Source: Colivivens sp963594655
GTDB lineage: Bacteria > Bacteroidota > Bacteroidia > Bacteroidales > Bacteroidaceae
DNA: 64,000 bases
Reading direction: 5' to 3'
NCBI GenBank assembly: GCA_963594655.1
Contig: CAVBFD010000007.1
Coordinates: 5,694-69,693 of the forward strand
The translations under genes and the position numbers were made by a program. Below, piece by piece: positions 50,018-59,032 of this stretch. How positions within the stretch are numbered: the stretch's first letter is position 1; each line of letters opens with the position of its first letter. The notes below the pieces were generated by a model, which saw nothing but the letters and a program-made list of their open reading frames with translations, was not told where the DNA came from and did not search any database.

Positions 50018-51121
50018 ATGGCATTAAAAGCTGGTATTGTAGGACTGCCTAATGTGGGCAAGTCCACACTTTTCAACTGTCTGTCGAGCGCCAAGGCACA
50101 GGCTGCCAACTACCCGTTCTGCACCATCGACGCGCAGATGGGACAGATATCCGTGCCTGACGAACGACTGACCAAACTTGCGGAGATTGTCCACCCGGGA
50201 CGCATCGTCCCTGCCACGTGCGACATCGTGGACATCGCGGGACTGGTGAAGGGAGCCAGTCGTGGTGAGGGTCTCGGCAACCAGTTCCTCGGCAACATAC
50301 GTGAGTGCGACGCCATCATACATGTGCTGCGTTGCTTTGACAACGGCAACATAACCCACGTGGACGGCAGTGTCGATCCGGTGAGGGACAAGGAGGTGAT
50401 TGACACGGAACTGCAACTGAAAGACTTGGAGACTGTGGAGACACGCATCAAACGTGTGGAGAAACAGGCGATGGTTGGCGGCGACAAGGCCGCTAAGACG
50501 GAATACAACCTGCTGGTCCGCTATAAGGCGGCGCTGGAGCAGGGCAAGAGCGCGCGCACGGTGGAACTGGAGAATGTGGACGAGGAGAACGCCTCCAGGC
50601 AGATGTTCCTCCTGACCACCAAACCTGTGCTTTACGTGTGCAACGTGGACGACCAGAGCGCGAAGGACGGCAACGCCTATGTGGATGCGGTGCGTGAGGC
50701 CATCAAGGACGAGGACGCGCAGATCCTCATCATCTCCGCACAGACGGAGGCTGACATTGCCGAACTGGAGACTTACGAGGAGAAGCAGATATTCCTGGAG
50801 GACATGGGACTGAAGGAGAGCGGTTGCAACCGCCTCATCAAGTCCATCTACTCACTGCTCACACTGGAGACATTCATCACGGCCGGACCGATGGAGGTGA
50901 AGGCATGGACTTACCGCCGCGGATGGAAAGCGCCGCAGTGCGCAGGTGTCATCCACACCGACTTCGAGAAGGGCTTCATCCGTGCCGAGGTCATCAAGTA
51001 CGACGACTACATCAAGTACGGTTCTGAGGCGGCGGTGCGCGAGGCTGGAAAACTGGGTGTTGAGGGCAAGGACTATGTGGTGCAGGATGGCGACATCATG
51101 CATTTCAGGTTCAATGTCTGA
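50018..51121 (+). CDS. ychF: Redox-regulated ATPase YchF
   Basis: 367 residues. An Obg-related P-loop protein (OLA1/YchF) that prefers ATP to GTP and binds ribosomes. The P-loop is GIVGLPNVGKSTLFNCL near residue 6, G3 is DIAGLVKGAS, and the G4-like NVDDQ region is followed by the coiled-coil insertion (about 130-200) and a C-terminal TGS domain with the AWTYRRGWKAPQCAGVIH start and the usual MHFRFNV end. Lgt follows after 36 bases. Confidence 0.95.
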   Translation: MALKAGIVGLPNVGKSTLFNCLSSAKAQAANYPFCTIDAQMGQISVPDERLTKLAEIVHPGRIVPATCDIVDIAGLVKGASRGEGLGNQFLGNIRECDAIIHVLRCFDNGNITHVDGSVDPVRDKEVIDTELQLKDLETVETRIKRVEKQAMVGGDKAAKTEYNLLVRYKAALEQGKSARTVELENVDEENASRQMFLLTTKPVLYVCNVDDQSAKDGNAYVDAVREAIKDEDAQILIISAQTEADIAELETYEEKQIFLEDMGLKESGCNRLIKSIYSLLTLETFITAGPMEVKAWTYRRGWKAPQCAGVIHTDFEKGFIRAEVIKYDDYIKYGSEAAVREAGKLGVEGKDYVVQDGDIMHFRFNV

Positions 51122-51157
51122 CGATACGGCTTTACAGGAAAGAAAAACTCACTGGTC

Positions 51158-52018
51158 ATGCAACCGTTATTCATAGACTGGCAACCGAATCTGGATGCGT
51201 TCACCATAGGCACGTTCAGTGTCAAGTGGTACTCCCTGATGTGGGCAGTGGGACTCGTTGCCGGATATTACATCGTCAGGTGGCTTTACAGGCGGCAGAA
51301 GATAGCGGACGAGAAGTTCGACCCTCTGTTCATCTATTGCTTCTTCGGCATCCTCGTGGGGGCGCGCCTCGGCCATTGCCTTTTCTACGACCCCGGGTAC
51401 TACCTCGGCAGTGTCAACGGCTTCATCGAGATGCTGCTGCCTATAAACATTGTGCCTGACGGTTGGCGGTTCAGCGGTTATGCCGGACTGGCGAGCCACG
51501 GTGGCGCGCTCGGGTGCTTCATCGCCATGTGGATCTATTCGAGGCGCAATGGGGTGAGACTGATGACGGTGGTGGACAACGTGTGCATCGCCACTCCACT
51601 CACTGCCTGTTGCATCCGCATAGGCAACCTCCTGAACTCCGAAATCATCGGTATGCCTACCGATGTGCCTTGGGCTTTCATCTTCCACACACACGACGCG
51701 CTGGTTGACGGTGTGGCTGTACCACGGCATCCTGCCCAGCTCTACGAGGCGTTGGCATACCTTATTATATTTATAATAGGAATAAGTGTCTACTACCTGC
51801 GGAGCGGGAGGAACGACCGGCGTACGGCCGTAGGCACAGGCTTCCACTTCGGACTCTGCATCACCCTCATCTTCACCTTCCGTTTCTTCGTGGAGTTCAT
51901 CAAGAAGGAGCAGGTGGATTTCGAGAAGGGCATGACTCTCGACATGGGACAACTGCTAAGTATTCCGTTCATCATTGCCGGTGTCTGGCTCATGCTGAGG
52001 TGCAGACGCTTGCGCTGA
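51158..52018 (+). CDS. lgt: Prolipoprotein diacylglyceryl transferase
   Basis: 286 residues, about seven membrane segments. Lgt transfers diacylglyceryl from phosphatidylglycerol to the lipobox cysteine, the first step in making the lipoproteins seen elsewhere in the window. The signature is in CCIRIGNLLNSEIIG, with the conserved Arg, Asn and Glu residues; HPAQLYEALAYL and RFFVEFIKKEQ are also present. The start ATG lies 36 bases after ychF. A 20-bp inverted repeat follows the stop. Confidence 0.93.
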   Translation: MQPLFIDWQPNLDAFTIGTFSVKWYSLMWAVGLVAGYYIVRWLYRRQKIADEKFDPLFIYCFFGILVGARLGHCLFYDPGYYLGSVNGFIEMLLPINIVPDGWRFSGYAGLASHGGALGCFIAMWIYSRRNGVRLMTVVDNVCIATPLTACCIRIGNLLNSEIIGMPTDVPWAFIFHTHDALVDGVAVPRHPAQLYEALAYLIIFIIGISVYYLRSGRNDRRTAVGTGFHFGLCITLIFTFRFFVEFIKKEQVDFEKGMTLDMGQLLSIPFIIAGVWLMLRCRRLR

Positions 52019-52038
52019 TTCATTGCTGCCTTTAATCC

Positions 52039-52095
52039 ATTTTAAGCCGTTTCTTGTAGGAAAAACAGTATTTGTTACAAGAAACGGCTTAAAAT
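52039..52095. terminator. Perfect 20-bp inverted repeat after lgt
   Basis: Arms 52039-52058 and 52076-52095 are exact complements with a 17-base loop. A T-rich stretch follows on the plus strand (TATTTTGATT) and an AT-rich one on the other side. It probably ends ychF-lgt; its last bases overlap the next promoter. Confidence 0.72.
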
Positions 52096-52097
52096 AT

Positions 52098-52128
52098 TTT
52101 GATTACATGTAAAGAAGTTGTATATTTG
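52098..52128 (+). promoter_or_regulatory. Promoter for the 953-residue secreted protein
   Basis: TTTG at 52098-52101 and TATATTTG at 52121-52128, 19 bases apart, one of the best promoters in the window. The leader to the chosen ATG is about 95 bases. Confidence 0.8.
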
Positions 52129-52229
52129 CCCCCGAAGTCCGTAGGAGGGAACGAATGAACCTTTTGCTTACTGAACCATACGTACAATCTATACAAATAA
52201 CTATATTATTAACTCAAAATCGAAAAAGT

Positions 52230-55091
52230 ATGAAGAAAATTTTTACTTCTTTACTGACACTGGCGCTTCTCGCTTCTGCAAATTGTGCTTGGGCGCAGGA
52301 TGATGGTGACACAGGAGGTGGCGCCATTGCGGACGGCACATACTATCTCTACGACAAAGAAGCCGGTGTGTTCCTTTCCCGTGGTTGCGCATGGGGAACT
52401 GAAGCCAGTGCGGACAAGTACGGTATTCCATTGAATGTCAGTTTTGCTGACGGAACCTACACTTTCAAACCATACGATGACTCTGGTAACCACGTCAACG
52501 GTTCAGACGGTGTCTACACCGACCAGGGCGCATTCAACTGGATTCTTTCACCAACAAGTAAGGGCTATGTCATTTCAACTTCTGATTTCAAGTTCATGAC
52601 ACATGCTCTGGGAGATCTCGGTGAATACATCACTCTTGCAGATGATGCGTCGTCCGCAACTTTCTGGTCTTTCCTGTCAAAGGAAGAACGTGACAAAATC
52701 GTCGGTGCATATGAGTCTACCAACAACGCACAGGTAGCGGAACAGGCAGGCCTTACAGCTGAGACTTTCGAGGAGACTCTTGCAGGCTATGCCTCTTCCG
52801 TTGTCAAGACTATCGCCCCGACAGAGTACACATGGACAAAAGTACGCGGCGGTGATGCCAATAACGATAATCCACGCGAGGTCTATATGGGAACAGGTAA
52901 CTTTACTTACACTGCCACAGGTCTTGCTAAAGGTGTCTATAAGGTGAGCATCAATGCACTTGAGCGTGACGGATGGAATGGTAATAACGTTACTTATGCC
53001 AACGCAGGATACTATGTAACTACATCGTACCTTCAGGCAAATGGTCATCAGGTTCGCATCAAGGGATGGGCGGAAGACCGTGCAGGTGATGGCAATCCGA
53101 ACAATCCATCTGAAGCAAAGACATTGTTTGATGCCGGCAAGTACAAGTCTGAGGTTTACGTGTATGTCGGAGAGGAAGGCACTCTTGACTTGACTGTCGC
53201 TGTTCCATCTTATCTTGACGGTCACTGGTTCATCATGGGCAACACGGTCATCACCTCTTACAAGGGCAGTGTAAGCGAGGATGATGTAGAGGCTCTTATT
53301 ACCACTGCCACTCAATATGCGGACAGCGTGATGAATGCTGATGTAAAGACTAAAATGGCTGATGCAGTTACCGCTTTGAGCGCAAACAAGACCAGTATGG
53401 AACTTTATCAGGCATTGTCTGACGCTGTAACTGCCGCTAAGGCTTCTGTAAGCGCTTACACCGCAGCAAAGGCAGAACTCGACAAGCGTGCAGCTATGAT
53501 TGAGAGTCTGAACACAAACCTCTACACGGCCGCGGCTTTTGACACCTACCTCACTACTCCATGGGCTAAGTACGAAAACCTCACTCTTACCACTGAGGAG
53601 GCTCAGGCTTTGCCGGAGAACAGTGGTTGGCACCAAGCCGCTCAGTTTAACTTATTCCTCGGAAGTGCGTTCGGTGTGAACAGCTACGATGATATTCCTT
53701 ACGTCAACACATGGTCAGATGAAGGCGAAAAAGACGGCAGCGGCTTCAATGTTCCGTTCTTCGAGTATTGGACAGGCAACGCCAACTCTCTTGGCGAGCG
53801 CACTCTTACTGCTACGATGACTGATGTCGCTCCTGGAGAGTACAACGTTTCATCATGGGTTCGTGTACGTGTGAAGGACGGCAATACAGTCGCTCCTTAC
53901 GGAATTACAATGGTTGCCAACGACGGTGACCCGATCAATGTTAGTGAAGGCACTCAGGTTGGTACTTCTCAGATGTATCACGACACTTACACCACTGTAG
54001 CTACAGTAGGTGACGACGGCATCCTTACTATCCAGTATGTGGTTGCTGCCGACAACAACATCAGCTGGCTCTCATTTAAGGATGTCAACTTCGAGGTTGT
54101 TCCTGTTACCGCAAAGACGGACACTCTTACTTACAGCTTCGAGTCAACTGTCGGTAGCTGCTATGAAGGATATTCTACAGATGTGGATATGGCAACAATC
54201 CTTAAAGAGCTTGGCGCTACATCTGTTGACGAACTCAACATCTATGCAGTGATGGGTGACGGAACACGTGACAGCAACTATGGTCTGGGTACAACTTCAG
54301 AAGCTAATATTGACGGATGGCGCAACGCTGAAGGCAACTGGCAGGCTTGGGGCAATGACGCGCGCTACTTCTCAAAGGTAGACTTCTCTTTGGCGTCTGG
54401 ACAGATTAAGGAAGTTGGTGGTATGATGGGCTTTAATACTGAACCTGTTTCCTATCAGGCTGTTTACGCTCTTGCAAACAAGACAGAAGGTGCCGGTGAG
54501 TACGACACTGTTTACGTAGTTGTTGAGTTGAACTATGTGGCGGCACCTGAGGTTGTAGCTGACATCGTAAAGACAATTGATGTGGCAGTAACAGACAAGC
54601 CTGGAACTGCTTATTCAGGACTTACCGCTACATTCGATGTTGATGAAGTGGCTAAAGCTCTCGGGGTAGAAGAGGTTTCTTACGACTATGTATCTGTCTA
54701 TGTTGTGAAATCAGACGGTTCTTTGGTTGAGAACACAACTGACGGATGGCGTGACATCGACGGTAACCCGCGTGCTTGGGGTAACGATTCCACAGCATAT
54801 TGCATTAAGTTGGCTGACCCGTCAACAGGTACATTCGACTACCTTGCCGCATATAGCACTAACTTCGCAGAAGGCGACACCTTCGTAGGCCGTTGGGCTA
54901 TCGTTTCAGACGAGGACAACAAGGGTGTTATCCTCAAGGTGACAGTTACCTTCACTGATGCAACAGCTATCGACGCAATCGAGGCAGGCAAGGCAGGTGC
55001 TGAAGGCATCTACAACATCGCCGGTCAGAAGCTCTCCGTATTGCAGAAGGGTCTGAACATCCTTGACGGCAAGAAAGTTTTTGTGAAGTGA
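52230..55091 (+). CDS. Large secreted protein with T9SS-type tail, function unknown
   Basis: 953 residues from the ATG at 52230, chosen because a signal peptide (KKIFTSLLTLALLASANCAWA) follows. The N-terminal 400 residues include beta-rich parts and a segment on WTKVRGGDANNDNPREVYM; about residues 355-440 are a helical, Ala/Thr-rich linker. Two related domains of about 130 residues lie at about 630-770 and 782-910; each has a W-R-(N/D) turn, a WGND motif and a similar ending, and they may be DUF4859-like. The last 28 residues (IYNIAGQKLSVLQKG and on) are a Prevotella-type T9SS sorting signal. Codons favour T at third positions more than the neighbours do. No enzymatic motif recognised. Confidence 0.75.
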   Translation: MKKIFTSLLTLALLASANCAWAQDDGDTGGGAIADGTYYLYDKEAGVFLSRGCAWGTEASADKYGIPLNVSFADGTYTFKPYDDSGNHVNGSDGVYTDQGAFNWILSPTSKGYVISTSDFKFMTHALGDLGEYITLADDASSATFWSFLSKEERDKIVGAYESTNNAQVAEQAGLTAETFEETLAGYASSVVKTIAPTEYTWTKVRGGDANNDNPREVYMGTGNFTYTATGLAKGVYKVSINALERDGWNGNNVTYANAGYYVTTSYLQANGHQVRIKGWAEDRAGDGNPNNPSEAKTLFDAGKYKSEVYVYVGEEGTLDLTVAVPSYLDGHWFIMGNTVITSYKGSVSEDDVEALITTATQYADSVMNADVKTKMADAVTALSANKTSMELYQALSDAVTAAKASVSAYTAAKAELDKRAAMIESLNTNLYTAAAFDTYLTTPWAKYENLTLTTEEAQALPENSGWHQAAQFNLFLGSAFGVNSYDDIPYVNTWSDEGEKDGSGFNVPFFEYWTGNANSLGERTLTATMTDVAPGEYNVSSWVRVRVKDGNTVAPYGITMVANDGDPINVSEGTQVGTSQMYHDTYTTVATVGDDGILTIQYVVAADNNISWLSFKDVNFEVVPVTAKTDTLTYSFESTVGSCYEGYSTDVDMATILKELGATSVDELNIYAVMGDGTRDSNYGLGTTSEANIDGWRNAEGNWQAWGNDARYFSKVDFSLASGQIKEVGGMMGFNTEPVSYQAVYALANKTEGAGEYDTVYVVVELNYVAAPEVVADIVKTIDVAVTDKPGTAYSGLTATFDVDEVAKALGVEEVSYDYVSVYVVKSDGSLVENTTDGWRDIDGNPRAWGNDSTAYCIKLADPSTGTFDYLAAYSTNFAEGDTFVGRWAIVSDEDNKGVILKVTVTFTDATAIDAIEAGKAGAEGIYNIAGQKLSVLQKGLNILDGKKVFVK

Positions 55092-55122
55092 GCCACCGAA
55101 CAATAAACAAAACTGACATGAG

Positions 55123-55154
55123 TGTCCGCAGCAGTCGCTGCGGACATTTTTTTT
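55123..55154 (+). terminator. Intrinsic terminator after the secreted protein
   Basis: Perfect 10-bp GC-rich stem (55123-55132 with 55137-55146), loop AGTC, then eight T. Confidence 0.95.
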
Positions 55155-55210
55155 GCTAACAGGAGAAAAATTATTTTCCAACTGGAACTGCGTGTGAACA
55201 TGATTTTTAG

Positions 55211-55218
55211 TAAATTTG
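55211..55218 (+). promoter_or_regulatory. Promoter box for the aminopeptidase P-type gene
   Basis: TAAATTTG at 55211-55218, 31 bases before the ATG at 55249; the -33 element is weak. It also rules out the upstream in-frame start near 55216. Confidence 0.6.
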
Positions 55219-55248
55219 CAGCATCAAAACAACTCAAACATCAAAACT

Positions 55249-56646
55249 ATGGAAAGACCTTTTACAAAAGAGACTTACGTTCAGCGCAGGGCTGAACTAA
55301 AGAAAAGAGTGGGAAGCGGCTTGCTGCTCTTACTCGGTAACGGTGAAGCGGGTATGAACTATGCTGACAACGCCTACATGTTCCGTCAGGACAGCTCGTT
55401 CCTCTATTATTTCGGTGGCGATTACGCAGGACTGGCTGCTGTCATCGACATCGACAACGACAAGGAAATCATCTTCGGCAATGAACTGACAATCGACGAT
55501 ATAGTATGGATGGGCTACCAGCCTACCGTGGCAGAGAAGAGCGCGGTGGTCGGCATCACTGAGACCCGTCCCCTCGCGTCACTGACCACATACGTGAAGG
55601 ACGCACAGGCGAAGGGCCAGACCATACATTTCCTTCCGCCTTACAGAGGCGAACACCAGGTGTGGCTACAGGAGCTCCTCGGCATCAACCCGGCTGAACA
55701 GGCCGCCAAGGCATCGGTCACGATGATTAAGGCTATCGTGGACATGCGTAACCACAAGACAGCGGAGGAACTGGAACATATAGAGTCCGCCATCGACATC
55801 AGTGTGGACATGCACCTAGCGGCTTACAAGGCGGCGCGCCCGGGAGTGACCGAGGCGCAGATTGCCGCGGCCATCGAGCAGGCGGTGATGAGTCAGGGCT
55901 GCTTCCGGTCGTTCCCTACCATCGCGACCACCAAGGGACAGACGCTCCACCAACATGCGTTCATGAACACCCTGCATGAGGGCGACATCCTCCTTGTGGA
56001 CGCCGGTGCGGAGGACCAGCTCCATTATGCCGGAGACCTCTCCTCCTCAATGCCGGTGAGCGACAAGTTCACCGAGCAGCAGGAGACTATATACAACCTG
56101 CACCTCAAGTCGTTCTATGCGGCGGTAGACAAACTGGCGCCGGGCGTTCCCTACAGGGAGGCGCATCTGGCGGCTGCGGAGACCATCTGCGCCGGCATGA
56201 AAGACCTCGGACTTATGAAGGGCGACCCGAGGGAAGCTGCTGAGACAGGAGCGTACGCCCTGTTCTTCCCTTGTGGAGTGGGCCACATGATGGGACTCGA
56301 CGTACACGACATGGAGAACCTCGGCGAACAGTACGTGGGCTATGCGGAAGGAGAGAAGAAAAGCACGCAGTTCGGCTTCAAGTCCCTCCGTCTGGCGCGT
56401 AAGCTCGAACCGGGCTTCGTGTTCACCGTAGAGCCGGGCATCTACTTCATCCCCGAACTCATCGACAAGTGGAAGGCGGAGAAGCAGTTCACCGACTTCA
56501 TCAACTACGACAAGCTGGAGGCGTGGAAGGGCTTCACCGGTCTGCGCAACGAACTCGACTACCTCATCACTGAGGACGGCGCGCGTCTGCTCGGACACAA
56601 GAGGAAGCCAATGACGATAGAGGAAGTATACGCTGCCAAGGGATGA
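55249..56646 (+). CDS. pepP: Aminopeptidase P family (M24) metallopeptidase
   Basis: 465 residues. An N-terminal creatinase/prolidase-like domain (about 1-170, with the MFRQDSSFLYYFGG segment) is followed by the pita-bread peptidase fold. The five metal ligands appear in order: VDAGAED and YAGDLSS (Asp), GVGHMMGLDVHD (His), FTVEPGIYF (Glu) and GLRNELDYLI (Glu). Such enzymes release N-terminal residues ahead of proline. Its stop overlaps the UvrA-like start by 4 bases (ATGA). Confidence 0.92.
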   Translation: MERPFTKETYVQRRAELKKRVGSGLLLLLGNGEAGMNYADNAYMFRQDSSFLYYFGGDYAGLAAVIDIDNDKEIIFGNELTIDDIVWMGYQPTVAEKSAVVGITETRPLASLTTYVKDAQAKGQTIHFLPPYRGEHQVWLQELLGINPAEQAAKASVTMIKAIVDMRNHKTAEELEHIESAIDISVDMHLAAYKAARPGVTEAQIAAAIEQAVMSQGCFRSFPTIATTKGQTLHQHAFMNTLHEGDILLVDAGAEDQLHYAGDLSSSMPVSDKFTEQQETIYNLHLKSFYAAVDKLAPGVPYREAHLAAAETICAGMKDLGLMKGDPREAAETGAYALFFPCGVGHMMGLDVHDMENLGEQYVGYAEGEKKSTQFGFKSLRLARKLEPGFVFTVEPGIYFIPELIDKWKAEKQFTDFINYDKLEAWKGFTGLRNELDYLITEDGARLLGHKRKPMTIEEVYAAKG

Positions 56647-58919
56647 TAAGGATTGAAGGCGCATACGAGAACAATCTCAAGCATGTATCGCTGGAGATTC
56701 CCAAATACAAGATAACGGTGTTCACCGGCGTGTCGGGATCGGGGAAGTCCTCGCTGGTACTCGACACCATAGCCGCCAAATCACGAAGGGAACTGAACGA
56801 CACGTTCCCTTCGTTCGTACAGCAGTACCTGCCCAAATACGGCCGACCGCATGTGGACAAGATAGAGGGACTGCCCATAGCTATCGTCATCGACCAGAAG
56901 AAACCGGCGCAGAACAGCCGTTCCACCGTCGGTACCTACACCGACATCTATTCACTGGTCAGACTGCTTTTCTCGCGTGTGGGAAGACCGTTCGTGGGCT
57001 ACTCCGACTCCTTCTCCTTCAACCATCCTCAGGGCAGTTGTCCCCGTTGCTCGGGACTGGGCGAGATAAGGGAACTGGATATCCATAAGCTGGTGGACTT
57101 CAACAAGAGTCTCAACGACGAGGACACCATCCATTACATCGCCTTCCACAAGGGCGGATGGCGGTGGATTCGTTACGCGCACAGCGGACTGTTCGACCTC
57201 GACAAGAAGATAAAGGACTATACGCCGGAGGAACTCGACCTCTTCCTCCACTCACCGCAGACAAAACTCAAGAACCCTCCGTCCAACTGGCCCAAGACAG
57301 CCAAGTACGAGGGACTGATTCCACGTATGTACAGGAGTATCATCAACTCTGAGGAGGGACTGCTGCACAGTGCCGTCCTCAACCCGATGCTGCGTATGGG
57401 GGTGTGTCCCGACTGTGGCGGCACCAGGCTCAACGCCAAGGTGCTGTCGTGCAGGATTGAGGGGAAGAACATAGCGGAGGTGTGCGACATGTCTATCAGC
57501 CACCTTAACCAATGGATGAAATCGGTGTCCGACCCGCTGGCGGCGGACCTGAAGCGGTCGATAGGGCAACGGTTGGACGCTCTCGAAGAAATCGGACTGG
57601 GCTACCTCAGTCTGAGTCGCCCCATCGGAACCCTGTCGGGCGGTGAGGCGCAGAGGTGTAAGATAGCCAAGTACATCAACTCGTCGCTCTCCGACGTGCT
57701 TTACATCCTCGACGAACCGAGCGTGGGACTGCACAACCATGACATCCGGTTGATGAAGAACTCCGTGAGGAAACTTCGTGACCACGGCAATACGGTGATT
57801 CTGGTGGAACACCACAAGGAGATGATACGTATTGCGGACAATATCGTGGACATGGGACCCGGCGCCGGAAAGGACGGAGGACAGATCCTCTATCAGGGAA
57901 CGTACGGCGGACTGGTCAAGAGCGGCACTGCCACAGGACGGATGATTGAGGAGTGTATGGAGCTGAAGATGTCCGTGCGCCAACCTTCCGGCTCGTTCCG
58001 TCTGGAGGACGTTAGTCTGCATAATCTCCGGCACGTCACGGTAGACCTCCCCATGGGGGTGATGGCTGTGGTGTGCGGTGTGGCAGGTTCGGGCAAGAGC
58101 AGTCTGATGGAGGTGTTCAGACAGCGGTTGGGTGAACAGGCGGACAGTGAGGGCGCGGCGCAACCGGTGTTCATCAGCCAGAAGGAGATTGGTGTGAGTC
58201 TGCGGTCCACCCCCGCCACCTACATGGACATGGCAGGTGACATACGCAAGATATTCGCGAAGGCTAACAAGGTGAAGGAGGACTACTTCTCGTTCAACGG
58301 CAAGGGCGCGTGTCCCGTTTGCGGAGGCAAGGGCGTGATTGTGTCGGAGATGGCGTTCATGGACAGTATAGAGACTGTGTGCGAGGCGTGCCGCGGACTC
58401 CGTTACTCGCCCGAGGCACTGGAGTACAAGGTGAGTGACAGGAACATAGCGGAGGTGATGGACATGAGTGTGGAGGAGGCGATGGAGTTCTTCGCCGACA
58501 TGCCGCAGTTCGGGCAACTGGCTGAGAGGGCAAGGACGAAGATAAAGCCGCTAGTGGATGTGGGTCTGCCTTACCTGCACCTCAACCAGGCGTTGTCAAC
58601 CCTCTCGGGAGGTGAACTGCAGCGCATGAAACTGGCGTCGTACCTTGGACAGGGGGGCAAGGTGTTCATCATCGACGAGCCTACCGACGGTCTGCACATC
58701 AAGGACGTGCGGCACATACTTGGTCTGTTCGACTCCATGGTGGATGGGGGCAACACGGTATATATCATCGAACACAACATGGATGTGATAAAGTCAGCCG
58801 ATTTCATCGTGGAACTGGGACCGGGCGCGGGAGACCGGGGCGGTGACATCATCTTCATGGGGACACCGTGTCAGATGGCGGCGTCAGACGCGTCTGTCAC
58901 TGCCAAATACATGAATTAG
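56643..58919 (+). CDS. Short UvrA-like ABC ATPase
   Basis: 758 residues, about 180 shorter than UvrA1. It has two UvrA-type ATPase halves: Walker A GVSGSGKSSLVLDT (residue 29) and GVAGSGKSSLMEV, two signatures (TLSGGEAQRCK and TLSGGELQRMK) and Walker B strands followed by DEPSVGLH and DEPTDGLH. CxxC pairs (CPRCSGLG, CPDCGG, CPVCGGKG, CEACRGL) provide zinc sites. The missing length lies where UvrB-binding and insertion domains sit in UvrA1, so it resembles the UvrA2/DrrC type, which is often linked with tolerance to DNA-binding antibiotics. It overlaps the peptidase gene by 4 bases. Confidence 0.85.
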   Translation: MIRIEGAYENNLKHVSLEIPKYKITVFTGVSGSGKSSLVLDTIAAKSRRELNDTFPSFVQQYLPKYGRPHVDKIEGLPIAIVIDQKKPAQNSRSTVGTYTDIYSLVRLLFSRVGRPFVGYSDSFSFNHPQGSCPRCSGLGEIRELDIHKLVDFNKSLNDEDTIHYIAFHKGGWRWIRYAHSGLFDLDKKIKDYTPEELDLFLHSPQTKLKNPPSNWPKTAKYEGLIPRMYRSIINSEEGLLHSAVLNPMLRMGVCPDCGGTRLNAKVLSCRIEGKNIAEVCDMSISHLNQWMKSVSDPLAADLKRSIGQRLDALEEIGLGYLSLSRPIGTLSGGEAQRCKIAKYINSSLSDVLYILDEPSVGLHNHDIRLMKNSVRKLRDHGNTVILVEHHKEMIRIADNIVDMGPGAGKDGGQILYQGTYGGLVKSGTATGRMIEECMELKMSVRQPSGSFRLEDVSLHNLRHVTVDLPMGVMAVVCGVAGSGKSSLMEVFRQRLGEQADSEGAAQPVFISQKEIGVSLRSTPATYMDMAGDIRKIFAKANKVKEDYFSFNGKGACPVCGGKGVIVSEMAFMDSIETVCEACRGLRYSPEALEYKVSDRNIAEVMDMSVEEAMEFFADMPQFGQLAERARTKIKPLVDVGLPYLHLNQALSTLSGGELQRMKLASYLGQGGKVFIIDEPTDGLHIKDVRHILGLFDSMVDGGNTVYIIEHNMDVIKSADFIVELGPGAGDRGGDIIFMGTPCQMAASDASVTAKYMN

Positions 58920-58974
58920 ACCGCCTGTCGCAATTATTCTTATTATATAATGTGTTTATATGGGTTTAAATTTG

Positions 58975-58982
58975 TAACTTTG
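58975..58982 (+). promoter_or_regulatory. Promoter box for the CoA-transferase gene
   Basis: TAACTTTG at 58975-58982, about 50 bases before the ATG at 59033. Confidence 0.68.
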
Positions 58983-59032
58983 CATTTGGTAGATTCTGGA
59001 ACTGAATAGGATTATCATAAAACTAAACATAC

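Noticed and set aside
52155..52229. Upstream in-frame start of the 953-residue protein
   Set aside because: It would put 25 residues before a normal signal peptide.
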